Source: Haplomitrium mnioides (Eukaryota > Marchantiophyta > Haplomitriopsida > Calobryales). From it: a stretch of DNA of 23,290 nt. Shown in pieces: positions 9,902 through 20,464 of this stretch. Position 1 is the first letter of the stretch; every line of letters starts with the position of its first letter. The DNA lies in assembly GCA_049999725.1 (NCBI GenBank), contig JBNGIS010019816.1, forward strand, positions 1 through 23,290, written 5' to 3'. The position numbers and the translations under genes were made by a program. The notes under the pieces were generated by a model. It worked only from the letters and a program-made list of their open reading frames with translations. It searched no databases and was not told where the DNA came from.

Positions 9902-11898
9902 GTGGTGTTAGACACAAAGTTTCACGCTATTCAGCCGCATCATGTGTAGCAATGACAAGCTGCCACAACTTCTTGCTTGTTTTGTCAATTTCCTACAACA
10001 GGTTTTGATCAATCGTCATACTAAATTTCTGCCACTTTCTGGAAAAAAAAGTGTGAAAACTCACCCATGATGATGCATGGCACTCCACCAAGAATCCAAC
10101 TAGTCAAAGTCTGTCAACCCTCAAGCATTAGCTTGCGACATCATTCATTTCACTTTGGTTTGATCTTGTGAAGCAAACATCCAAGAGCATAACTCCATGA
10201 GAAGTCTGCTAAAAGGATTGTGACTGGGGCCTTAAGCACCGTGAACATAGGACATGAAGCGCATCACAAGTGACTACTTGGATGCACAACATTTGCCAAA
10301 GTCACTTAGTATATTAGCTATGAAGTTGTGGAGAGCAAATCTAACCACAAAAACAACTAAATAGAAGCTGCAATAGTCTAGAAGAAACCTACATATATCA
10401 GAGCTTTGCACGCATAGAGTGCAGTCATGACAATGTGGTGTTAGAAACAAAGTTTCATTGTATTCAACCTCATCAAGTTTAGCGGTGACAAGGTGCCACA
10501 ACTTCATGCTAGTTTCGTCAGTTTCCGATAGCACGTCCACGTCTTGATCAATACTTGTACCGAGTTTCTGCCACTTTCCAAAAGTAACAAGAAAACTCAG
10601 CCATGATGATGGCTAGAACTCCACTAAGAAACTAACTAATCAAAGTCTGTCAACTTTCAAGCATCAAGTTGTGACACACCATTTCACTTTTGTTTGATCT
10701 TGTGAAGCAAACATCCAAGAGCATAACTTCTAGAGAGGTCTTGTGAAAAGTTAGTGATTGGGGCCTTCTACTTCGTGAACATAACACATGGAACACATCA
10801 CTAGATACTACTTGGATGCACAACATCCCCCAAAGTCACTGAATATATTAGTTATGAAGTTGTGAAGAGCAAATCTAACCACAAAAACAATTCAATGGAA
10901 GCTTCAATAGTCCAGAAAGAACCTACACATATCCCTACTGTGCTTGCAAAGAGTGCAGCCTTGACAATGTGGTGTTAGACACAAAGTTTCAAACTATTCA
11001 GCCTCATCATGTGTAGCAGTGATAAGTTGTCACAACTTCTTGCTAGTTTTAATTCCCGACAACAAGTCGTGACTAATCGTCGTCCTTAGTTTCGGCCACT
11101 TTCCAGAAGTAACGGGAAAACTCAGCCATGATGATGGCTAGCACTCCAACAAGACTCCAACTAATCAAAGTCTCTCAACTTTCAAGCATCAGCTTGCGAC
11201 ATCATTCATTTCACTTTAGTTCGATCTTGTGAAGCAAATATCCAAGAGCTTGACTTCTAGAGAGGTCTTCTGAAAGGTTAGTGATTGGGGCCTTCTGCAT
11301 CATGAACATAGCACATGAAGCTCACCACTGGTAACAACTTGGATGTATAACATCTGCTAAAGTCACTAAATATATTAGTTATGAAGTTCAGGGGAGCAAA
11401 ACTAACCACAAAAACATTTAAATGGAAGTTGCAATAGTCTAAGAAAAACCTACACATATCACAACTGTGCACACATAGAGTGCAACCTTGACAATGTGGT
11501 GTTAGATACAAAACTTTAGACTATTCAGCTTTATCATGTGTAGTAGTGACAAGCTGCCACAACTTCTTGTTGGTTTCGTCAGTTCTCTACACCACGTCCT
11601 CATCAATTGTCATACTGAGTTTCTGCCACTTTCTAGAAGTAACGGGAAAACTCAACCATGATGAGGCATAGCACTCCACCAAGAAGCCAACTAATCAAAG
11701 TCTATCAAGTCTCAAGCATCAGCTTGCGACCTCATTCATTTCAGTTTAGCTTGATCTTATGAAGCAAACATCCAAGAGCATAACTCCGAGAGAGGTCTGT
11801 TGAAAAGTTAGTGATTGGGGCTTTCTGCACGGTGAACATACCACATAAAGCACATCACTCGCAACTATTTGGATGCACAACATCCACCAAAAACTGCC
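9902..11898 (-). repeat. ~530-bp tandem repeat, about 3.7 copies, with coding-like minus-strand frames
   Basis: Units start with GTGGTGTTAGA at 9902, 10435, 10969 and 11496 (spacings 533, 534 and 527 bp). Shared blocks include TCAGCCTCATCATGTG, CACCAAGAA and AAGCATCAGCTTGCGACA. The last unit breaks off around 11890, where unrelated sequence begins. On the minus strand, two units keep open frames of 88 and 77 codons (10274-10540 and 11278-11511) with the same peptide pattern (LTPHC, CTLCV, CRFFLDYC, FVV). The repeat may come from a coding segment, but I recognise no family. Stops and length changes between units make it non-functional as a gene here. Confidence 0.8.
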
Positions 11899-12278
11899 GC
11901 TACTTTGAACCAGGAACCGCTATTGAGTTCTTGTTTCATTTGGTAGTCAAAAATATTATTTTTTGTGAGTTGGTATTGAAAAACATCAATTTAATGTTTT
12001 TGATTTTTTTTTCATAAAGAAACTCGTTTTTTAGAAATACAAATTACGTATTTTACATTGAGATTATATTTTAAATTTTTCTTTATAGAAAACACCATAG
12101 AAAACAAGCATTTTGGTTTTTGAAACATTTAATTAAAACCTCACACTATTGTGAATACACTAAATTCATCAAAAATTAAATTAAACATATATCTTTTTAT
12201 GAAAAAACATTATATGCAAACGTGGATGTCTACTTGGATACGGATTTTGAACCAGACTTTGAGTGCTGTAGCTGTTAA
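11899..12278. repeat. AT-rich flank block of copy A (pair of 16882-17253)
   Basis: About 340 bp from GCTACTTTGAACCAGGAACC onward is duplicated at 16882, including long runs of T and A and the blocks TATTATTTTTTGTGA and GAAAAACATCAATTT. It holds no gene. It forms the 3' margin of pseudogene A, and homology to B starts abruptly near 11899, next to the broken 530-bp repeat. Confidence 0.75.
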
Positions 12279-12622
12279 ATCCTATGCAAGCATAGATTCC
12301 AAACTAGAACCCTAAAGCCTATGCACGCATAAACTCCAAACGAGAATCATAAAGCCTATGCATGCTTAGACTCTGAACAAGAACAATAAAGCTATGCATG
12401 CATGGACTTTGAACTAGAACCCTAAAGTCTATGCGCGCCAAGACTCTAAACAAAAACCTTAAAGCCTATGCACTTATAGACTTTGAGCAAGAACCCTTTG
12501 GCTTATGCGTGCATGGACTCTGAATAAGAATCTTAGAGCTCATGTGCGCATAGACTCTCAACACGAACTAGAAAGCTTATGTGCACATAGACTCTAAACA
12601 AGAACGTAAAGCCTAAGCAGCC
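12279..12622. repeat. 37-bp tandem array in the 3' flank of copy A, about 9 units
   Basis: The unit is close to GCCTATGCACGCATAGACTC followed by a spacer like YRAACAAGAACCCTAAA, 36-38 bp in all. It is paired with a similar array at 17254-17532. The TATGCACGCATAGACT core resembles the 24-bp arrays in the introns of the same gene family. Confidence 0.85.
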
Positions 12623-12815
12623 AAAGATTGCAAGAGTTCATAAGCTCAAACTATTTTTTTACTAGCAATTGACTCCAAACCATTCTTATGCACACCAAGT
12701 TGAATCATGATGAAAAAAATTGAAATGGATGAAGAGTGCAACAAGTTGAAACTTTGGCAACTAAAACTTTGTAAAAAAACTACTTTATTATAAAAAAACT
12801 TGTTCAAACAGATGA
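12623..12815. other. AT-rich stretch between array and pseudogene A
   Basis: About 190 bp with A-runs and no gene. In copy B the corresponding stretch is missing, so the array there abuts the coding sequence directly. Confidence 0.5.
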
Positions 12816-14405
12816 TTAGGCTCTATCATCCTCGGGAGGAATTGTCTCATCTAAATCCAAAGGTTGAGCATTTGCAATTTCTAGAGAGTCTTGTCGAGAC
12901 TTTCGAGTCCTACATATTGTGACAAAATCACCAGTAGCACTTGCAGTACCAGGAGGAACAAATTCCTTGTGGTATGCATAAACTATCTGTGAGTTAGTCA
13001 CATCGGATGGCAAGGAAGCCATCTCCAAAACCCTATGAGGAATGTAGATAGACTAGCGTCTATCATAATCTACCGTGATGCAGCTTTGCATCAACTTTGA
13101 AGCACAGACAAGGCATGTACCAAACCTAGAGCAAAGATCTATGATCCAATCCTACTCTGTTGACAAATGGTCAATGAAAAATTTGTAAAGTGCCTACAGC
13201 TTTTGATGCGCTTTACCAGATGTTGTGGTCGATTGCACAACTAACTTTCAAAAGGACATCCTCAATGATGCCAAACTATTGTGACAAGTGCATGATAACA
13301 AAGACCAAAAATCCGATGCTCTAATTGCCACAAAAGATGAAACCATGTCAAAAATGTCATCTTTTCAAAATGGTTCAGAATCGTCATGCTTACATTCCTT
13401 AGGGTTGTAACCATAAGGAATGTCTGCAATAGCCAAAGTGAAACATCTAGGTTTCACCAAGCCCTTCAACTGTCGAGCATTGGCCTCCCTGTGGACTTGG
13501 TAAAATGCCACGTTGAGACCATCGACATAGGACATTAAGTCCTCATCCTCATCTCGCACAACTCCTTCAGTTGTAAGAGATGCATCACCGTTTTGCTGCC
13601 TTGATTTCCACTCTCTAGCATTTTGGCAATGAAGAAGGAAAGCTCGAGGATAGGAAAAAAGAGTGGGAGGCTGGTCTTGATCTTCTAGGGCTTCTTTTAC
13701 CCTTGATCTTTTTCAACCTTTTGGAGCTACTGTCAATTTTTCAGCGAGCTGACATTTGAAAGTTTTGTCCCCCTACACCAAAAAAAAAACAGAAAACACT
13801 ATAGAGAGATGACAAAAAATTATATACTAGAGAGGGATACTCAATTCCAGGCTCGCATTTCAAGTGTGCAATGACTTCTTAGTCCCTATACGCTTGGATT
13901 ATGAGGTCCAAGCATGTAGGGAGTTTGCATTACCTACGCAATTGGACTGCAAGGTTTATGCGCGCATGGACTTCGAAGTCCAGGTGCGACTAGACTTCGC
14001 AATCCAAGTGCGCTTTGACAACGAAGTCAATGTGCGCATGGACTTTGCAGTCCAAGCACGTAGGGACAACAAAGTCTAGTCACATAGGGACTTTGAAGTC
14101 CAAGTGCCCATGGACTTCGTTGTCGAAACATGCTTGGACTTTGCTGTCCAAGCATACTTGGACTACGAAGTCCTTTCGCATTTTGACTGTGAAGTCCATG
14201 TGTGCATGGACTTTGCATTCCCTGCAAGTAGGGACTTTGCAATCCATGCACGCATGGACCCTAAACCTATTATGTGAAAACAAATGACAACTTAAAATAA
14301 ACTCACTTCAACTTCCTAGAAATGAATGTGATCTAAAAAGAATAACTTACCAAAGGCTTCTTGAAGCTTGAATAGAAAGCAAGCATCTTGGACTCCTCAG
14401 TGTGG
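12816..14405 (-). pseudogene. Copy A: 5'-truncated pseudogene of the ParB-like/methyltransferase family
   Basis: Reading on the minus strand, the end of exon 2 (YPLHTEESKM...FYSSFKKPL) reaches a GTAAGT donor (intron 13773-14350). Exon 3 begins GDKTFKCQLAEKL at 13772 and carries the amino-methyltransferase motif ADIPYG (DIPYG at 13410-13424). The C-terminal part has the SAM-site region DLCSRFGTCLVCASKL (13113-13139), then ITVDYDRR, and ends EDDRA with TAA at 12816-12818. Compared with copy B, about 300 bp is missing between exon 3 and the SAM motif (intron 3 and most of exon 4's first half). A one-base deletion lies in the ...DFWSLLS segment, and stops include TGA at 13365-13367 and TAG at 13053-13055. 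Exon 1 and most of exon 2 are absent. The methyltransferase call is fairly firm; the natural target is unknown. Confidence 0.7.
13861..14262. repeat. 24-bp palindromic tandem array in intron 2 of copy A, about 17 units
   Basis: The unit is close to GGACTTNNAAGTCC plus an ATGCGCGCAT-like linker: a 14-bp and a 10-bp palindrome alternating in strict 24-bp register. It lies wholly inside the intron 13773-14350. Because 24 is a multiple of three, it produces false open frames of 8-residue repeats on both strands. Confidence 0.9.
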
Positions 14406-14479
14406 AGAGGGTAGAGTAGAGCAAGGCCTTTTCAAGTTGGCATTGTTTTTGAAAATCTTGAAGGTCAAGCTTGGCATAA

Positions 14480-16424
14480 CTACAACACAATGCACTCTAC
14501 ACCCAAGTGTGGGAAAGGTCTATTGTCACATTTAAGAAGAAGCTTAGGTGGACTATCCCATCCATATGGAGGACTCAAAGATATCTTCCTTCAACTCACT
14601 CTTTGAAAAACTCTTGGTAAGTTGATAGTTTCTTTTGTACCAATTTGATTAGTTCTTTTGAGTTCAATAGCTTCTTAAACTATTTTCTAAGCCATGTGCA
14701 CATTGACTTGTGAGTCTAAGTGCACAATGACTTTTTGCATAGTCTATGTGTGCATGGATTTTTATGTCCATTTGCACATGAAATTTTCGTCCAATCAATG
14801 GACTTCTTGCTTAGTCGTTGCGAACATATACTCCTTCAACTATGTGCGTATAGACTGTCTTTTCCATGTGCTCATGGAATTATGGGGTAGTCTCTATGCA
14901 CATGTACTCTTTTGTCCATGCACATATAGACTTCCTTGTCCAAACACAAAGAACTTCCTTATCCATACGCTTATTGGCTCCATACCTAATCCATGCATAG
15001 ATGGACTTCTTAGCTCTTCTGTGCTTATACTTCATGCTTAGTCCATGGACGTCTGGACTTCTCAACACTTTTTTCAATTATTGTTTAATCATACTTTTTT
15101 TTTGTTTCAGGTTAGTATTGATTACTAAATTTATTTTTCTTGGCAATAAAATTGTGAAGTGTCAATTGACAGAAAAGTTGATGATGGTGGTCAAAGAAAA
15201 AAATAAGACCAAAGATTAAGAGAAGATAACTAAAGAGTAAGAGCAAACTCCAACATTGGTATATTATCCTCTACCTTTCTTCCTTCATCGCTAGAAGGCA
15301 AGGTAGTAGAAAATCAATTAACAAAGTGGAGCTGCTAGCCCAAGTTCCAAAGAAGTAGTTGATGCAAAGGAGGCAGGTCTACAATCTTTTGTAAATGGAC
15401 TCATTTTGATTTACTATAGAATTTATGGAGAGTACAATATAAGACAATTGAAGGGGTTAGTCAAACCCTAAGATTTTACATTTGTTATTACTAACATTCC
15501 TTATAGTTATAGCCTTAAGGAATGTAAACATAAAGATTTGGAACTTTTTCAAAGAATGACATTTTTGATATATTATCATCCTTTGCAATAGCAACTACCT
15601 TGGATTATTAAATCATTTTCATTGATGTATTGCTTCCAAGATTTTGGCATTGTGGAGGATGTTCTTTTATAGATTTGCTATATGATTAATCACAATATCA
15701 AGTAAGTCATTGTTGTTTTTTATTTCATATATGTTTCTTTGTGTGTGTTTTTTACATCTAATTATTTTAATAATATTTCAATAAAGAGAAAAAAAATATT
15801 CATCATTTAGATGGTCATAGAACGTACGTGCACGAATATTAAACTTTTGGCTATTAGAGAAAGAAATACAAGAGGAATATAAAAACCTTCAACTTTTGTG
15901 ATGATGAAGTCACAAGACAACAACAAAAAATAATGCACTTAGTTTTTAGTGCTCTTTTGGTTTATGCAAAACTAAAACATCCAAGAGATGATGTTTTTGT
16001 GATTTTTTATGAGAAATTGAAGGAAATTTACAACATTTTTATTGAAAAACTGTTTTTATAGAAAGACTGAAGTTTGGACATGTGCTCTAAGCCAAGCACA
16101 AGCATAATATGTTCCTTGAAATTATTAATAAGTTGTATTGATGAGTATGATTGAAAACATTTGATTTATATTCAACAATTTGTTTTGACAATGGTTTTTT
16201 TTTGCCATTTGATATAACTAAGTTTGAGATAGTTTGTGTACCATAAGAAGCTTGTTCTTCTTGGTACCACAAGTGCATCTAGAGATTTAGTTGTAATCTT
16301 TAAGAGTGGAAAATCTTGCCTAGATACAACTACAGCTACGGATATTGAGCCATTACAAACACAAGCAACAAGGGAAAACATTGTTTATAAAGAGAACATT
16401 ATTGATGAAGAAGTTGTAGGTTGA
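14480..16424 (+). pseudogene. Copy C: divergent plus-strand pseudogene of the same methyltransferase family
   Basis: This copy is opposite to A and B and much more diverged. Exon 2 ends EDSKISSFNSLFEKLL at a GTAAGTT donor (14617), matching KESKMATFYSSFKKLL in copy B. After an intron with a repeat array, exon 3 resumes near 15139 (KIVKCQLTEKL), then RQLKGLVKP and NIPYS at 15493-15507, in place of the DIPYG motif. Intron 3 has a GTAAGT donor after INHNIK (about 15710) and ends before NIHHLDGH. The SAM region is DMCSKPSTSIICSLKLL (from 16077), and the C-terminal segment YHKKLVLLGTTSASRDLVV matches copies A and B. There are many stops, and the catalytic D is now N. Bases 14406-14479 are the head-to-head junction with A and hold no clear feature. 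Confidence 0.65.
14690..15065. repeat. Degenerate 24-28-bp palindromic array in intron 2 of copy C
   Basis: Units like TGACTTGTGAGTCTAAGTGC and GGACTTCTTGCTTAGTC alternate with GTGCACAT-type linkers every 24 or 28 bp. It occupies the same intron as the 24-bp array of copy A but is more decayed and AT-richer. Confidence 0.75.
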
Positions 16425-16881
16425 TATATGTGTTTGTTGAGGGTATGAAAAAATTGTATAATTTTGTTGAAGTCCATGTTGACATGAGAAACTTTGTATG
16501 CTTGAATGGGTTTTTGATAAAATAGAAGATAATATGAAAGATGTTAGTGTTGAAGTCCATGCACAAATAAGCATTATTAATTTAATTTGATCTTGCAAGT
16601 ATTTTGATGTAAGATATAAGTAACAATGTCTCTTTGTGAATAGACTTCCTTACTTGATTTTAATCTTAAAAGCATATTTTTGAAAATTGTAATGATAAAG
16701 TCAATAGCCACATAAGTAATATTGCTTGATTACGATGTTTAAAGTCTATATATAGAAGTTATAAGAGATGAAGACTATGCACATATAAGGGACTTTGTTT
16801 GATTTTGATCTTAAAAGTTAGTGTTTTGAAGATATAAGTAGTGAAGCCCATATCTGCATTGTTGTCATTGTTTCATTAACA
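16425..16881. other. AT-rich 3' flank of copy C with scattered core motifs
   Basis: There is no gene. Isolated relics such as GAAGTCCATGCACAAATAAG and GACTATGCACATATAAGG occur, and they look like the remains of an array in the position where copies A and B have the 37-bp array. Confidence 0.45.
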
Positions 16882-17253
16882 GCTACTACTTGGAACCAGC
16901 AACCACTACTAAGTTTTTGTTTTACTTGATAGTTGAAAATATTATTTTTTGTGATTTGGTATTGAAAAACATCAATTTTACGTTTGTGATCTTTTTTTCA
17001 TAAAGAAACTTGTTTTTTAGAAATACAAATTGTGTATTTTACATTGAGATTATACTTTAAAAATTTCTTTATAGAAAACACCCTAGAAAACAAGCATTTT
17101 GGTTATTGAAATATTTTATTAAAACCTCACACTATTGTGAATACTTTAAATTCATCAAAAATTAAATTAAACATATATCTTTTTATGAAAAAAAATTATA
17201 TGCAAACGTGGATGTCTAGTCAGGTATAGACTTCGAACGTTGTAGCTGTTAAA
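16882..17253. repeat. AT-rich flank block of copy B (pair of 11899-12278)
   Basis: The sequence is collinear with the flank of copy A from GCTACTACTTGGAACCAGC onward, with shared T-runs and the shared stretch AAATTAAACATATATCTTTT. It contains no gene. Confidence 0.75.
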
Positions 17254-17532
17254 ATCTATGCAAGCATAGACTCCAAACTAAAACCCTAAAGCCTATGCAC
17301 GCATAGACTCCAAACAAGAATTCTGAAGCCTATGCATGCTTATGCTCTGAACAAGAACAATAAAGCTATGCACGTATGGACTTTGAACTAGAACCCTAAA
17401 GCCTAGTTGTGCCAAGACTCTAAACAAGAACCCGAAAGCCTATACACATATAGACTTTGAACAAGAACCCTTTGGCTTATGCGTGCATGGACTCTGAACA
17501 AGAACCTTAAAGCTCATGCGCGCATAGACTCT
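17254..17532. repeat. 37-bp tandem array in the 3' flank of copy B, about 7.5 units
   Basis: It uses the same unit as 12279-12622, and the copies match A unit by unit (including the shortened GCTATGCAC unit), so the array existed before A and B separated. It runs directly into the methyltransferase C-terminus at about 17533, and the stop codon seen in A is lost here. Confidence 0.85.
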
Positions 17533-18131
17533 ATTCTTAGGAGGAATTGTCTCATTTAAATCCAAAGGCTGAGCATCTATAGCTGCTAGAGAGTCATGTC
17601 AAGACTTTCCAGTCCTAGATATTGCGAGAGAATCACCAATAGTACTTGCAGTACCAGGAGGAACAAGTTCCTTATGGTATGTATAAACTATCTGTGACTT
17701 AGTCACATCGGATGGCTAGGGAGCCATCTCCAAAACTATCTGAGGAATGTAGATAGACTAACGTCTATCATATTCCACCGCGATGCAGTTTTGCATCAGC
17801 TTTAAAGCACAAACAAGGCCTGTGCTCGACCCTCAACAAGGATCTAAAATCCAATTGTGTTCTATTGACAAATGGTCGATGAAAAAAATTGGAAAACGCC
17901 TACAACTTTTAATAAACATTGACAGAAGGATCATCTCCTAGGTGTTCAAGTTTGGCAGAAATAGCAAGACAACTAATAACACCACGCATGATTTGCCGAG
18001 GAAGTTTAGTCACAAGAGCATGCTGCAAATTAAAATGCCTTAGGCTCCTCTTTCCTTCTTTCGTCCAATAGCCCATAGTCCAATATTCGTGGGCATGTGC
18101 GATTTTGGGACCACGAGAATGATGAATGTTG

Positions 18132-18218
18132 CTCTTGTTCATGTAAAAAGAAAAATAAACAAATTAAACATTGTAATCAAAGTGCAAGAAAAGTAAAAAA
18201 CAGAAATTCAAGAACAAC
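18132..18218 (-). other. Intron 3 of copy B (87 bp)
   Basis: Exon 3 ends ...HDVWQ at 18219, followed by GTTGTTCTTG. The acceptor is AG at 18132-18133, before the exon 4 sequence encoding NIHHSRGPK. Copy C has the same intron position with a GTAAGT donor. Copy A lacks it, together with part of exon 4. Confidence 0.5.
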
Positions 18219-18780
18219 TTGCCAGACATCGTGGTCGATTGCACAACAAACTTCCGAAAAGGCATCCTCAACAATGCCAAACTGTTGCGACAAGTGTATA
18301 ATAACAAAAAACTAAAAATCTGATGTTGTAATTGTCGCAAAAGATGAAACCATGTCAAAAATGTCATCTTTTCAAAATGGTTCAAAATCGTCATGCTTAC
18401 ATTACTTAACGATTTAACCGAAAGGAATGTCTGCAATAGCCAAAGTGAAACACCTACGTTTCACCAAGCCCTTCAATTGTCGAGTGTTTGCCTCCCTGTG
18501 GACTTGGTAAAATACCACCTTGAGACTATCGACATAGGACATTAAGTCCTCATCCTTGTCTCTCACAACTCCTTCAGTTGTAAAAGATGCAACACCACTT
18601 TGCTGCCTTGATTTTGACTCTCTAGCCTTTTGGCAATGAAGAAGGAAAGCTGGAGGATATGAAACAAGAGTGGGAGGCTGGTCTTGATCTTTTGGGGCTT
18701 CTTCAACCCCTGATCTTTTTCGACTTTTTTGCAGTTGCTGTCAATTTTTTAGCTAGCAGACATTTGAAAGTTTTGTCCCC

Positions 18781-18994
18781 CTGCACAAAAAGAAACAGAA
18801 AACATTATAGGGAGATAAAAAAATTATGTGCTAGAGAGGGATACTCAATTCCATGCTCGCATTCTAAGTATGCATGGACTTCGAAGTCCATGCACGCATG
18901 TACCCTAAAACTATTTTGTGAAAACAAAGGACAACTTAAAATAAACTCACTGCAACTCCCTAGAAATGAATATGATGTAAAACAAAGAAGCTAC
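18781..18994 (-). other. Intron 2 of copy B, with a perfect palindrome in place of an array
   Basis: The donor GTAGCT follows ...SFKKLL at 18995, and the acceptor TTTTTGTGCAG precedes GDKTFKC at 18780. The flanking sequence matches intron 2 of copy A on both sides. Where A has about 17 repeat units, B has a single perfect 24-bp palindrome at 18871-18894 with core TGGACTTCGAAGTCCA. Confidence 0.7.
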
Positions 18995-20464
18995 CAAAAG
19001 CTTCTTGAAGCTTGAATAGAAAGTAGCCATCTTAGACTCCTTAGTGTGAAGAGGGTACTCCTCTCTTGCCTCCTCACAAGTGCTGCAGTAAACCTCTGAA
19101 CAAAAAATTTTAACCATAACAGCAAACACTTTATGTCTCTCTGCCTCCCGAGACATTTTGTCCATTGAAAGCTCTCCGGCTTCCGCCCACTTGAAAACTG
19201 AAATCTTTACTTTGTCAGGAAGACCCTAAAGGGACCTCCAAGGTGCCCACTTAATGTCCTCCATTCTCAGAGATCCCTTGGCCTTTGGCTTCTAGCCTTT
19301 GACCGTATTCTTCTTCCACATCGCAAAAATGCTCTGTTTTAGATCTGAAAGCTCTCCACTTCTGAACGCTAGCTAGAACCAGTTGTTCTGAGAAGTTACA
19401 ATCTTCTCAAGTATTGACTTGGGCTTTATCTCCAAGGTTTATAGCACCAACTCTCTTTTCAATTTTTGGGATGATACTATCCCACTCTCAACAAATCTTT
19501 GATGCCAATATTCAACCTTTTGAATGGAGGTCATTTCTAGCCTATACCTCTAGTTGTAGTTGTCATCAGTAGCAAAAATGCGGGTCTCTGTTGGTGTAAG
19601 GCTCATGTAGACATAACAATTGCAGAGTGATAATGCTAGATTCTTCGCTCCATATTTCATGATTAATAGCTACTTTGCTGCAGCACTGTGATTGCCTCTT
19701 GCAATCTCGTAGCTTTACTTGTCAAGGTTTCTAATATGAAACTTTGACTTGTCCTTTAACCCATACTTCGGGTCTACAACAACGATGAAAAACCTATGCC
19801 CATACTTGTTAGTGAGCATTCTCTATGCTAGAAGCTCAACAAAATCCTCATTCAGTCTTCTAATCCGGAATAGACCCCAATTGTCCATTCAAGGTTTAGG
19901 CAGATTCAAATTCTCCAACCTTATTGTGATATTTTCTTCATGGACTCTTCATCACTAGATTGCAAACTCCCTTATCTTGTTCTTGTCTTCCTCAGACACT
20001 GACTTAGGGTCCATCTGCTCCCTTTCCTGGAAAGTTTGCAACCTCTTGTGGGATTGCCTTTTAGCTATTGATGTTGGAGCCTAAACTGGCTCCGGATCTG
20101 ATTCCCTCCTGGAGTTGCTTAGTGATGAAGACGAAGAGGCGGCTGAAGATGACTTTGCTGTAGATTCCGAGGGGATTGGCTCCTCCTCAATGGTCGGTGC
20201 TAGAGTAAGCTTTTTCTTCTTTGCAGCCAATTTCTTCTTTTTTGGAGCCTCAGCATGCTCAACCTCCTTTCTTTTCTTTTGGGCAGAAGGGCCTACTGGG
20301 TGGCTTAAGAATGTTGCCACCCTCGGATGCGGCACCAATTGTTGAATATTGACACCCTGCTTGGGCTTCGGAATCTTGATATGGATGGCCAATTTAATAA
20401 AGTCACGCTCGACGCGCTTTGCGTCTTTGTAGCTATCCATAAGATCCGCTTGAAACTTAGTGAA

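Noticed and set aside
12279-12622. CRISPR-like appearance of the 37-bp array
   Set aside because: The spacers are as conserved as the repeats, and the setting is a eukaryotic retroelement-rich locus. It is a simple tandem array.
12816-16424. Copies A and C as arms of one long hairpin RNA (small-RNA source)
   Set aside because: They are inverted to each other, but similarity is visible mainly at protein level; nucleotide pairing would be too poor for a stable long hairpin.
18659-19015. 118-codon plus-strand frame
   Set aside because: It is antisense to exons 2/3 and intron 2 of copy B, whose minus-strand reading is supported by similarity to copies A and C.
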